Below are positions 51,922 through 62,399 of a DNA stretch of 64,000 bases, piece after piece; position 1 is the stretch's first letter; each line of letters opens with the position of its first letter. The notes beneath the pieces were generated by a model. The model was not told the DNA's origin. It searched no databases and saw only the letters and a program-made list of their open reading frames with translations. A program made the translations under genes and the position numbers. Source of the stretch: Lutraria lutraria. Taxonomy: Eukaryota; Mollusca; Bivalvia; Venerida; Mactridae. The DNA lies in contig OZ026850.1 in the NCBI GenBank assembly GCA_964023205.1, positions 4,939,270-5,003,269 on the forward strand, read 5' to 3'.

Positions 51922-52957
51922 ATGCCTGCAAAAAAAAACAACAGAAAAGGCAGCCTCCCAAGAAGGCATCCTCTCCTACATCTGACCAGGGTGAAGCCAT
52001 ACCAAAAGGCGGGGAACATGAAGGGCTCGCGATCAAAGAGGCGGCGTCAGGGTAAGTTTTATTATGCTATCCTCATGTTGATGTTGCTTTTTATGCTCAA
52101 TGCTTTATTATTCTCCTAAGTTATGGATAGAAGGTGTGGTAGCACATTTATGTATGTGCAAATAAAATATATTACCTATTTAAATTGTGAAACATAACAT
52201 TGTTCGTTTTATTTAAGCTGTTTGTTTAAATTGTTTTCTTGCATGCACGGGCGCAGAGGGGTCGGGTTCTTCTGTTATTTTGCCAAGGAAGGGTCAGAGG
52301 GGAGGGTCCTATTTCAATCTTATACATTATTTCGCCCCAAACAGTGATTGGAACCCCTGGAATATTGCCAGGGGACCTATTTCACCACCCTTACACAATA
52401 TGTTGTGCAAGATACTGGACCAATGTAGACAAATTGCAGGTAAAACGTGCTTTTTATCTCTGTCAACATTATGGGGCTGATGTTGTTTACTAAAATAAGA
52501 CAAAGTTGACATTTTCGCCATTGTATTGGCTAGTTATAAAGGGTGATTTTTATTTCTTACAGACACAGGAACTGATTTGAGTGTGGAGCAGGGACCTGCG
52601 ACTACCATGCAGCCCCCAGCGACTACCATGCAGCCCCCTGCGACAACCATGCAGCCCCCTGCGACTACCATGCAGCCCCCTGCGACTACCATACATCCCC
52701 CTGCGACTACCATGCAGCCCCCTGCGACTACCCTGCAGCCCCCTGCGACTACCCTGCAGCCCCCTGCGACTCCCATACAGCCCCCTGAGACTACCATACA
52801 GCCCCCTGAGACTACCATTCCGCTGCTCAAGATGGCCTCAATCCACGTAGCACAATGGCACCTTTTTTTCACTCAGAAGTGTGTAAGCAGCCCACAATCG
52901 GATGTGTCAAATGATGAAAGTGGATATGACGTGGAGATGTGGGACTCGCCAAATTAA
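51922..52957 (+). CDS. Second protein of the Harbinger element: basic start, Pro/Thr heptads, acidic end
   Basis: Two exons, 51922-52051 and 52563-52957, with GTAAG donor and CTTACAG acceptor, join in phase into 174 residues. The first exon is strongly basic and ends with a nuclear-localisation-like SRSKRRRQ. The second holds about ten copies of the heptad PATTMQP (later PATTLQP, PETTIQP) and an acidic end (SNDESGYDVEMWDSPN). Two-gene Harbinger elements usually encode a Myb/SANT-like DNA-binding partner of the transposase; no such domain is visible. It may be an unrelated accessory protein, or a partner whose DNA-binding exon was lost. The start is the first ATG, preceded by AAAC-like context (ATAGAAATG). 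Expression is not shown. Confidence 0.5.
52595..52819 (+). repeat. 21-bp tandem repeat in coding sequence
   Basis: Units of CCTGCGACTACCATGCAGCCC type recur ten and a half times with few changes. Because 21 is a multiple of three, frames on both strands stay open across the block, which explains the overlapping antisense frame of 112 codons. Confidence 0.9.
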
Positions 52958-53224
52958 CAGAAGTTATGACACATTACTTGTTTTGAAATGATGAATAAAG
53001 GTTAATATGTTTTTCTCAATACTTTCATTTAATGTGTTCTTCTTTTGTATGGATGATTATATATTTCCATATGAGGTCGTCTTTCGTTTATAAACTCATA
53101 ATATAAAGTCATGCAATGAAGAAGAGAACATATGCATGAGCATCGCATTTTATCAATTTCCATCATAATGTTTCATGAATTCAATAATCCATTCGATTCA
53201 TATAAAATAATCTTTAAGTTACAT

Positions 53225-53435
53225 CATAGGAGCTCGAAGTCAGGAATTGTTTTTTTTGGCAATTTTGCCCTTTTCACATGTAATATTACCCAAACTTTAA
53301 TAACTCGGTCGTATTTTGTGCAAATATTGACTTTTGTAAATTACTTGAAAACGGGTCGGGTAATCTGAAATATTACATGTGAAAAGGGCAAAATTGCCAA
53401 AAAAACAAAACAATTCCTGACTTCGAGCTCCTATG
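53225..53435. mobile_element. 211-bp fold-back element inserted into the transposase gene
   Basis: CATAGGAGCTCGAAGTCAGG at the left is exactly matched, inverted, at the right, and the arms continue for about 65 bp (GGCAATTTTGCCCTTTTCAC on both sides). The transposase frame turns into the arm of this element right after codon 287, so the insertion removed or replaced the C-terminal part. No clear target duplication. Confidence 0.8.
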
Positions 53436-54296
53436 CCCTGGGGCACCGACTTGGACCCACAGGAACCTGTAGTTTCCATCCACGAGGGCTAGGAGCACAA
53501 TGGAGTGGTACCTCTTGTAGTTGTAGAACTGTGACCCTCCGTGAGCAGGACACTGGATACGTATGTGTTTGCCGTCCAAGGCACCTAGCACATGATGAAA
53601 GTTCCATCGGCTGGAGTAGCATATTGCGACTCCCTTCCAATCTTCGGCTGTCGTCGGGTTGGTAACCACCTCGTTGCCGTATTCGTCCCAAATGGCCTTG
53701 CAGACATCCCTTACTAAAATTGAGATGGTGTTATGTGGCACATAGAACAGGTACATCAACGACTTGTAGTTATCCCACGTAGCCATGTGCCTGAGTGTAA
53801 TGGCCAGCTTCAGTCCAACATCAAGCGAGTCCCTGTACTTACGTAGTCTTGGCGTTAGACGTTCCACCACGTCTCGGAATTGCTTAGGAGTGAGTCTGGT
53901 GAAATTGCGGAACGCCACCACATCCCCGTTCCTCAATAGCACCATGAGGTTGCGATACGCTCCATGTTCCGGCCTGAGTGTAATCCAACGGCGAACCCAC
54001 CATCGCCTCTCCCGTCGACGGCAGGCCATCCAGAAGCGCAAGTGTTGTGCATAAATGAGAATGAGGTTCATGTTTGACTGGCTGAGTCTCAGGAGGAGCC
54101 GTCTCTGTTCATTACCCAAGGTTGAGAAGCTAGATACTTTCCGGGAATATTCTGGTAATGTCAGCGTATAGGTAAATAAAACTACCCACAATTCTATTTT
54201 CGTATTTTGCCGCCTTTTTGAATTTATTGAAACGCAGGAGTCCATAACAATCCGGATGTATGATTTTATGTCAGTATTGAAACGCAAGCTGTTCAT
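53436..54296 (-). pseudogene. Harbinger transposase (HARBI1-like DDE), C-terminally truncated
   Basis: The frame encodes 287 residues before the fold-back insert. An N-terminal helical part (FTRLTPKQFRDVVERLTPRL, LAITLRHMATWDNYKSL, VPHNTISILVRDVCKAIWDEY) of helix-turn-helix type is followed by the catalytic domain: first Asp241 in LGALDGKHIRI, second Asp273 in LLALVDGNYRFLW, then VQVGAPG. The third acidic residue and the rest of the domain are missing. The first Met gives a longer start than is typical; a start at residue 76 (MNLILIYAQ) is also possible. The enzyme of this family cuts and joins element ends at TWA targets. This copy should be inactive. Confidence 0.85.
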
Positions 54297-54635
54297 ATCA
54301 AAACGTTTATAAAGTTAACAGTCCGTAGCAATACGCTGAACTAAATCCGTAATTGAACGTAACGGTCCGCAGCGTTGGGTGTACTGTGGATTGATACATT
54401 TAGATACGGGTTAGATACGGATACATACCTACAGTTACGGACCATTACGGTTTTTTCGTCCGCAACAGACTTTTGAGAATTTTCAAAAGTTGGGCGCGGA
54501 TCAGGCGGTCATTGCGGATACGGTACGGACAGTAACGGATGCGACACGGACCATTACGGAAAGGACGGATAGATACGGATGGGCTTATTTTGGCTATCCG
54601 CAGAATCCGTATATGATAGTGTGACCGGGGCATAA

Positions 54636-55315
54636 CGATATCCGTTTACTTCGTGCAAATTGCTTTTCAAATGATTAAGATTGAAATACGTGTAGTCGTA
54701 TACACTGACCAGTGCCCGTATTCACAAACGTTCTTAGTTTTCCGATTTGAGAATTTTCTTTATCTTAAATTTTGACTAAGACATAAGAAATGTCTTAGTC
54801 TTCATCTTAGATTTATTCTAAGCGTAAACTAAGACAGAATTATTCTTAGTTTGAAAAGAAATCTTAGTTTTGAAAATTTACCGTTGTCAGGGTTTTTTCC
54901 ATGGAATTCCCATACGTCATAACTTACGATTGGCGATTAGTTTAATCTGTTATACACTTTCTCAATTTTACGGATACGATTGGTATTCTTTCAGCCACAG
55001 ATGACACAAATATAATTGTTGGTAATGTTTGCAAGAATACAAACAGGTTCCTTACGAACAGTGTCACTAATATATCAATTCAAATTAATATCTTTGATAT
55101 TTTGTAATTTTATGAAGTATGCAGTAATTCGGTAAAGTTCCAACAACAGTAGTATCAAAAATAAAAAAAGTACCATTAGGGCATCAGAACCCAAGTATCA
55201 TTGATCACTCATGTTTTTAATCGATTCTTACCATGAAATATGTATACATGTATGTATTTTGTTTACTGTCTGATATATTTCTGCATGTCATATCATTACT
55301 CACAGTTGGGAGATT
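54636..55315. other. Spacer with a family end, otherwise unassigned
   Basis: The 54713-54890 part belongs to the family with the GCCCGTATTCACAAACG end (see 51538-51703) and contains many CTTAG/CTAAG motifs. The remainder shows no coding sequence or recognised repeat. Confidence 0.4.
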
Positions 55316-55435
55316 TTATAACAACAGAGGCTCAGTATAGCTGTAGAATATTTCATCCATAACTGAACATTGATGGTTAATAACAAAAACATCTTTCAGT
55401 TGTGCAGCATTAATTTCAAATTCATACAAACGCAT
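55316..55435 (-). CDS. Possible short exon or small open frame, unknown
   Basis: 39 codons and a stop, from ATG at 55435; the frame is open for another 15 codons upstream, to a TGA near 55484. The peptide (MRLYEFEINAAQLKDVFVIN and so on to EPLLL) has a protein-like composition in an AT-rich setting. No family is recognised and no convincing acceptor was found before it. Confidence 0.2.
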   Translation of the reverse strand: MRLYEFEINAAQLKDVFVINHQCSVMDEIFYSYTEPLLL

Positions 55436-56211
55436 TTTATAAAGTTTACTGATATCATTTGCTTCACTTAATTCATATTGTCAAGGATACAATTACATGT
55501 TTACTGGTAGTTTCAAAATTGCTTATACCTGTATCATACTCTATTCAACAAACTGCACAAAATAATAAATAAATTATATTTGATGATATACTAAAGTCAC
55601 AATGAAATTCTTGCATGCATGTGCTTTCAGTTGGAACAAACTTTATCACAGTATGTGCATTAACAAGAATATGTAAACAAGGTAATAAAGATTTAAGATT
55701 ATACTGTTGTGTCCATATCAAACATTAATACAGCAAAACAGTGGCTGAATATATTTGCACCCAAATTCATGGAAAGCAATGTTTATCTATCTAAATGTTT
55801 ATCACATCAAAATCACATTAGGCACTGGTATCTGTCTTTACTAATGTCACCAAAATTGTTTCATGGAGTCCTCAAAAGAATCTGTGAATACAAAGTACAT
55901 CATTTTAATTCATAGCAAGTCTTCATAGTTGATAAACTCAGAAACTGATGCTGAATTATTCATGAAGAAGCAAAAACGACATAAATAACGAAATATATTA
56001 AATGGTATATGGTTTAATGATATTTTAGTTCACATTGCACTGTCCTTGTATGACAATTAACTTGAACCAATGTATATCCGAAAATCGTACAATATCCCAC
56101 ATATGCGCAAATAGTCACATAACACGTACTTGTTAATTGTTCTATCATAAAGTCCAGTGAAAAGCATCTTGGATCATTGGCAATGAATTTCAAGTTAAGC
56201 ACCAAAGGTCT
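55436..56211. other. AT-rich spacer
   Basis: Nothing firm. A minus-strand open frame (56014-56292) overlaps the duplicated segment at its upstream end but is mostly unconstrained-looking. Confidence 0.4.
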
Positions 56212-56291
56212 ACATTCTGCTGGATCTTTGCTTATCTTGTGATGGCAAAATTTAATGTATCTTTTCACAATATTTGTAAGTGAAATTGACA
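56212..56291. repeat. Duplicated segment, copy 2, first part
   Basis: CATTCTGCTGGATCTTTGC to AGTGAAATTGACA corresponds to 51259-51336, with 6 extra bases. It is separated from its continuation at 59172-59352 by the insertion at 56292-59171. Confidence 0.8.
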
Positions 56292-59171
56292 CGTTATTTC
56301 ATGCGGAACATTTCTGTAACTTGGCCGGTCTTATCGGGAAAGTTGTCTCCCTTGAAAACGTCTTATCGATCACTCCGATAACGTTTATCGATAAACTGAT
56401 TTACTATAGATTTATATAGGAGCTGTATGGTTTAACACTAATAACTTGTTTATAACATTAAATGAGAAAATTTTATAACCTCGTGAAGTAATATTCATTC
56501 TTTGCACTTTATTTCAATATATTTTTTATTAATGTGGTACATGAACTTATTGCTTCCATTTTCGTTTGAAGTTGGTGACTATCGTTCGTTCATAGTTCTA
56601 TATGAAAACTGTCAAAATATTCTTAAACCTCGTTTTTGTCAGGCCATAAAGTTGTTTTTTACTAAAATGACATTTTTTTATAACCTCGTGAAGTATTCTG
56701 TGGTGTCCAAGCTTTATTACAATATATTTTTTAAGAAATTTGAAAATGTGGAAATTGCTTCCAATTTAGTTTGAAAATGGAGATATTCGCGTTCAGGCGC
56801 GCGTTTCCGTATCAATTTGTAGTAAGTACATTGTACATGTACAGTAGTCGATGTAGCAACTACCGAATTAGTTGTTGTTATTGTTACCTTTCATACATTT
56901 AACACGTGACTAATTGTTAAATTGCTTCAATAGCAGGTGTATAATTTAAGTCGGTATATTTTTACCATGTTGCAAAAAACTGCTAATTTTTAGCAAACTG
57001 TTCGATAATTCAATAACTCGATACATATTTATTTTCTTAATCAGGTTTACATAAGCGGGTCTAAAAACTCAAAATATAACCATGGCCACCGTTTACGGTC
57101 ATCCTGTGAATATAAATATATCAATTACAAATTAATAAATGAAGGCAGACAGTTTTATTGAGAACGCACCTGATGAAGGTGAAATTAAATGATTTTCTCG
57201 TGCATGTTTTACCGGAAACATATTCTGTAGAAAGGATTATCTTCCGAAAATATTTATGTGTATATATATAAGTCCTTGTTATTTATCACGCTTTATAAAA
57301 CTACGATTTGTTTAAACTTTTCCAGTCGTGAGCTTGCTGGGTCAGAAACATAGATTTAGTGATTTTATAAACTCAGAAGTATATTCCAATTATTGTTTAA
57401 AGCCCAATTGATTTTAAAAGTAGTAAATCAAAACAATAGATAAATTGATAAAAAAATATAAGAAATATATTTTATTCGAACCAATCTCGATGTACAACAA
57501 TATTTTACACAATGCCTTTTTTAGTAATGTTGGCAAATGCTTTTTCTTATTTCTTTGCAATATCATTGAAAAAATACCGTGCTATATTTCTATAATGTAC
57601 TTCTTGATTGAAAAATAATATTAAGAAAATGAATTCGCGTGGATATGTTTTATTATCTGATATAGATGTGGCTAAAGCCTCTGACCACTTTTATGACTGA
57701 TGATATACAATTAACAGGATGTTACGTAATATTTATTGATTTTATCGCCCTGTTAAAGGGATATTGCTCATTCATGCAGTATCGACCGGGTGTTAAAATT
57801 GACATACAATGTTTGATATACGCCATTTCAAATTAAAATACCAATTTATTATTATTATTGAAAGTGCCGTTTTAACTTTTTAAAGTCCCAAGAGATTTAC
57901 TAATACAGTTCTACTAGGACAGTAACCAATAAATATCTAAATTTAAAGACGGATAGATAAATCTTTATTTTTGATTTATGCCGATGGCTCATCATCACAA
58001 TAAATACATAGACATACATGATATTGTACGTAAACAGTGAATGAGTAAGACTAACAAACAATCCCTAATTCTCGCGCACACACTCGCACATACATACCCC
58101 AACATCCTTAAACTATCAAATAGCTAAATTTAAAGACATTTGACAGCTCCTATTTAAGTGACCCCAAAAACATCAGGAGGTCTATTCTCTTGATTGTTTT
58201 ATTGCCCCTTATCTGTCTAATCCTGTCTGGTCACGGTCAGCTTAGTGTCTGGTTAAAAGATTTATAGTGATAATTAGTTTATGAAAAACTTTTGTTGTTT
58301 TTATAAGCATATAAACAAATTATATTGAATACTGATATTATTTTTAAAAAATATATTTTTTCAGAGTTTCCAATATCTTGTTTGCCTTACTTAGCACAGT
58401 CATTAGAGATCGCGTTCCAACAACGACTTGTATCTGGTCGGGAAATAAGAATCACTATGTCAGTTTTGCTTGTCCCCGAGCTGTGTAAAAACATGCATTT
58501 TTTAGAAAGTTGACAAATTAACCGTGCCCGTAGAAAAACTCAACATATTTTGTTCAGTCGAACGATTGAATTTTTGAATTATATATTCATATAATTATTT
58601 CCTTTAGTAGTGTGAAACAGGGATGCTATATATCCCTGTGTGAAATGGATATATATACACGTATAAAACTGAGTTCTGTAAGGTGTTTGATTCCGAAAAA
58701 ATCAAAAGATATTACTGCTGTAATATTTCATCTAATAGTATAATTTTATGTACTTTCCTTGACCTTCTGTAAAGTCATTAAATTGGAATCAAACAACAGC
58801 AGTTTACTGCTGGTTTGTTAATGTTATTCACATCAATATTCATTTATTCATTTAAAGATCAACATTAAAATATGTAATAATGTATTTTAAAAAACAAAAA
58901 TATGACATTTTTCTTTTAATTATTGTGTTGAAGACCATGATCCTTCACCCTCGTGAGAAAAATAATACTCTCAAATTCCCTAAAACTCAGATCGCACAAA
59001 AAACGACGCTAAATAATCCATATTCGATAAGGTTAACCTGCTAAAATCAATACTGACCACTTATTGTTTTTTTGGCGTAAAGGGAAACAACTAGTTTATC
59101 ACACAGGTAAAAAAATCAATAACGACAGGAGTTGTCTTTTCATAGGGAAATAGCGTCAATGTTCCGCATGT
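56292..59171. mobile_element. 2.9-kb insertion with CATGCGGAACATT ends and TGACA target duplication
   Basis: CATGCGGAACATT at 56300-56312 is exactly inverted at 59159-59171, and TGACA adjoins the insertion on both sides (56287-56291, 59172-59176), where the unfilled copy at 51259-51537 has TGAC once. Eight bases (CGTTATTT) lie between the left target copy and the left end. The interior is AT-rich and contains a LINE 3' end (57942-58290) but no recognisable transposase. The type is open. Confidence 0.6.
57942..58290 (-). mobile_element. LINE 3' end nested in the 2.9-kb insertion
   Basis: On the minus strand the piece ends in AATAAAGATTTATCTATCC, similar to the 3' end of the LINE at 14405-17193 (AATAAATCTATCTATCT). 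Only the non-coding end is present. Confidence 0.5.
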
Positions 59172-59352
59172 GACAACTGCTCCGCCCAAGATCAAGTCAA
59201 AATAACGACAGAAAAGTGTTTAAAAGTTCATAATCCAAGAAATTAACTTTATTCTTCATAGATATGGACAAATAATGAGTTCGACGTAGCATCCATTTTC
59301 GTTTTATTTTTTATCTAAGAAAATTTCTTAAAGTTAAGACACCTCGTACCTT
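59172..59352. repeat. Duplicated segment, copy 2, second part
   Basis: TGACAACTGCTCCGCCC to CACCTCGTACCT matches 51332-51537 closely, with one 15-base and other small deletions. The homology ends exactly at the GGTACGAGG donor of the candidate exon at 59350-59517. Confidence 0.85.
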
Positions 59353-59517
59353 GACTAAACTTTTTACATGAAAGGGCTGATAATAAGTTATGGCTAACTC
59401 TCCTCACACAGGTTTGACGTTCTAAAGTTTTTTCTGGCCTCGGAAAAGGTGTTAGTTGTAAACCATTCGCCTTATTCATCTGTCCTATGCCTATGTGGGT
59501 TCTTTTTATTTCCAATG
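59350..59517 (-). CDS. Possible internal exon of an unknown gene
   Basis: 168 nt between a good acceptor (GCATTTTCTTCAG) and a good donor (GTACGAGG), open in one frame with phase 1 at both ends (55 complete codons). The peptide (LEIKRTHIGIGQMNKANGLQ, then LTPFPRPEKTLERQ, CVRRVSHNLLSALSC) has a balanced composition with conserved-looking R, C, W-free segments. I do not recognise the family and found no certain partner exons. Confidence 0.3.
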
Positions 59518-61244
59518 CTGAAGAAAATGCTTTTTGGAAATAATTATTATTTATGATTAAGTCCAAAGATTCTCTTGGCAGCGCAATGTATTGGTTTCTT
59601 CAGCAGATCCCAACAGAAGAGTAAAAATTTGGCTTCATCATAGCAGTAAACTAGTATAATGAAATTCCTCTGATCAGTGGTAAATACCTGTCATGTCTCC
59701 AAAACACTAAAAGGTATACATAATTGACAGGTAAAATACTGAAAATTAAATATAACTCATATAATAGGCAATTCAAATAAAGCATTAGTATTTATTCAGT
59801 GAAAAACAAACATTTGAATAACATTATAATTTCATTAGATTTTTATGCCATGCACACATATTGATAATGAGATAAGACAAGAGATAAGGTATCAGTTAAA
59901 TATTCATCGTCATAGACACGACAAATAAATTCTCATTTTGAAAAAAACACGAACAAATAGGGAAAGAAGGTTTGAAGAACATTATAAAGATGTTTATTAT
60001 TTTTGTCTTTTGAAAGTGTGCTTGAGAAAGTAAACGTCTTTTGACTGACCATACTTAATAGTAAACTATTAAGAAGGCCTACAACTGCTTATACGTCATA
60101 CACCTGAACTAAATCACTCAATTATAAACATTTAATAAAATTCGGGAACATTAAATACAAAAATTTAATAGTTTTGAGGAGATATTCGATTAATGCAGTG
60201 AGAGGATGTCTACACTGAAAATTTGCATTGAATATGTAAGAGATAGTCATAAACATGAATAACCAGAAACATTGTACAAAAACGGCCCTGTATCCTAATT
60301 CTTTGCTAGTATTAATATAACCGATGTTTTGTCATCTAAAATGTGTTTCAAATTGTTCTGATGTGGGTATTTTTGCCATAGCAATTAAGCTCACTATTTT
60401 ATAATTTATAATTATACCAGGGTGGAAAATCGAAATCGCGTCGTTTCCTCGATTTGTAAACTTTTTTTGTGAAGATTTGGGTAATTTTTTGTCGTTTTAT
60501 TTTAAACTGGTGACTGGGTAAATCTATTGATACCATAACATGCTACTCAATTTTCCGCTTCTATTGATGTATAATACATATTAAAATTTGCAATATTTTG
60601 CACAAAATTGACAGAAACGACTCGCCTCAGAATGCAATTTCATTGGTTTTGCCCACATTTTGGAATTATTTTCGTGCGTTTGCTTAACAGAACGTACCAA
60701 CTACACGGAAAACGCCTTGTGCTAAAGTCTAAATTCTTTCGGATATATATTAATCAAGAAAATGATTTTTTAAATATGAAAAGACTCTCTATAACATGAT
60801 CGACGCGGCTGATTTTCGTAAATAGCCGAACTTTGTGTTTATCTCTTGGATTGGACACTATATCTTGGGTATTTAAGATTTTCCTTTTCAAAGAAAGTGG
60901 TTATCAACTGAACAACTTCAAGTATGTCTAATATTACCTTCTATTCAAGCCGGTCAGTGGCAATAACTATATCTACTGGTTACAACTTACAGGAATGCTA
61001 AACTTACCCAGGAAGTATGTATAAAGAGGCTGGCACCCATGATATGATTAAATCATATACAAAATAGCAATGACTCCTAGCAATACACCTCTGCAATAAA
61101 ATTATTGAATTGTTAAATAATCATTATAATCAATAATTCTTAGACATTAAATAAGAAATCTACAGAGTAATCAGGCTAAAATGTTTACTGTGCATTACCT
61201 TTTTACATAACACTATTTTTCCTTTTTTAAGAAACCACCCCCTG
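59518..61244. other. AT-rich spacer
   Basis: No gene is supported. Open frames of up to 63 codons occur (for example 60608-60799) but lack splice context and recognisable motifs. Confidence 0.4.
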
Positions 61245-61640
61245 GACTCATCTGAAAGAATACGACTTGCTGGAAGACGAAAAACGGACCACATACCATC
61301 AGAACGAAATGCAGTTTCAAAGTGAAGCTTAAGGGCTCAACGGGAAAAGGCCAGATGCGACAAGTCTAAGATGTTGCCATGCAAGCGCATGGGCATAGAT
61401 TAATCGTGCTACATACATGTACGTTAAAATACATGCGAAAGTACTACAAAATATCAGTGCTTATTGTTTCACTCTGTAAGACTTAAAAGACTGTTAAGAA
61501 CTTCTCCCGTAACTATCTTTATTTGGATTGGATACTTACCTACATTGTTTATGCATAACATTTTTTAAATTTGAATGTCCTGGACTAAGTTTACATCAGT
61601 GAGATATCTAATAAACTATGTTTTGATATTTTTATATTTC
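61245..61640 (+). other. Possible terminal exon with 3' untranslated region
   Basis: After a pyrimidine-rich acceptor (TTTCCTTTTTTAAG), a short frame (ETTPWTHLKEYDLLEDEKR and so on, ending FQSEA) reaches a TAA at about 61332, and an AATAAA lies at 61611-61616. The whole has the outline of a last exon. No partner exon or family could be identified. Confidence 0.2.
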
Positions 61641-62399
61641 GTTTTATTAAGTTAGAGCAACAAATGTATTTGCAGCATGGATCATTGGAGCAAAACATTA
61701 TTACACAAAACATATCTAAACAGTCCGTGACATGTTATTTAAGTTCAAGATTTAAATGTAAACGTTAGATATGAAACGGTGCGTAAATGAGCTTTTTTAA
61801 TAGTTTTTTTTGTATTTCCGATAAAATCTTTAGAAAAGTAAATTGTTAAAATGATAGATAAACTTCAGAACTTACTACTCGTAATATTCTTCTAGGTTCA
61901 ATGACCATCGTCATTTACATAAATACATATCATTTATAATTTGTGTTTTGATGTTTTGGATTACACCTGGTTTGCATGTATTACATATCTATAAACTTGA
62001 TTTAGGTACTTTGATACGAAAACTGATTTTACACGGTGGTTAACCGGCTCGGACCTTTTTGGATCAAATGAGCGTCCCCAGACTATTTTTGATCGAGCAA
62101 AGGACTTTTAATGAATATCAAGCTAAAAGTTTAGACAGGTGTGTTCAGAATATTTTGTATTTTATATGTTCTACTTATTTTATTTTAACTATTTATGTGC
62201 GACGGAAGGGCACAAATGTATATTAACAAGAAACTAATGTTAAATCAACATCACTGGGAACAGAGTCCATGCAAAATGTAATCAAATTGCATTTTCCCTC
62301 GCAAGATTGGGCGTTATTGTCGAGTGAAGGAATAATATGTCAATTACTGGCAAAAATCACAGATAAAACCGAGACTACAATTTTACAGTCTGCAATGAC
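61641..62399. other. AT-rich spacer
   Basis: No coding sequence or recognised repeat. It is where the rest of the DIRS-like element (end of reverse transcriptase, RNase H, recombinase) would be expected if it were complete; nothing of these is seen. Confidence 0.4.

Larger units (their letters stand above)
51707..54632. mobile_element. PIF/Harbinger-type DNA transposon, complete ends
   Basis: Left end TGCCTCGGTCACAC and right end GTGTGACCGGGGCA are inverted copies with one mismatch, and TAA stands directly outside both (51704-51706, 54633-54635). A 3-bp TWA duplication is diagnostic of PIF/Harbinger. Subterminal arrays of CGGATA/TATCCG-like motifs (ATACGG, TTACGG, GCGGAT) occur at both ends, likely transposase-binding sites. 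The 2926-bp element has a transposase frame on the minus strand (53436-54296, truncated) and a spliced frame on the plus strand (51922-52957), in divergent-to-convergent layout as usual for two-gene Harbinger elements. Confidence 0.88.

Noticed and set aside
52534..52872. Minus-strand frame of 112 codons rich in Gly, Val, Ala
   Set aside because: Shadow of the 21-bp repeat; all frames without stops in one unit stay open over the array. The plus-strand frame has splice signals and a coherent protein.
56014..56292. Minus-strand frame of 92 codons
   Set aside because: Only its first ~30 codons are in the duplicated segment and the start lies at the border of the insertion; the rest shows no sign of constraint.
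58325..58513. Plus-strand exon with acceptor TTTTTTCAG
   Set aside because: The peptide is moderately protein-like, but it lies inside the 2.9-kb insertion and no partner exon is visible.
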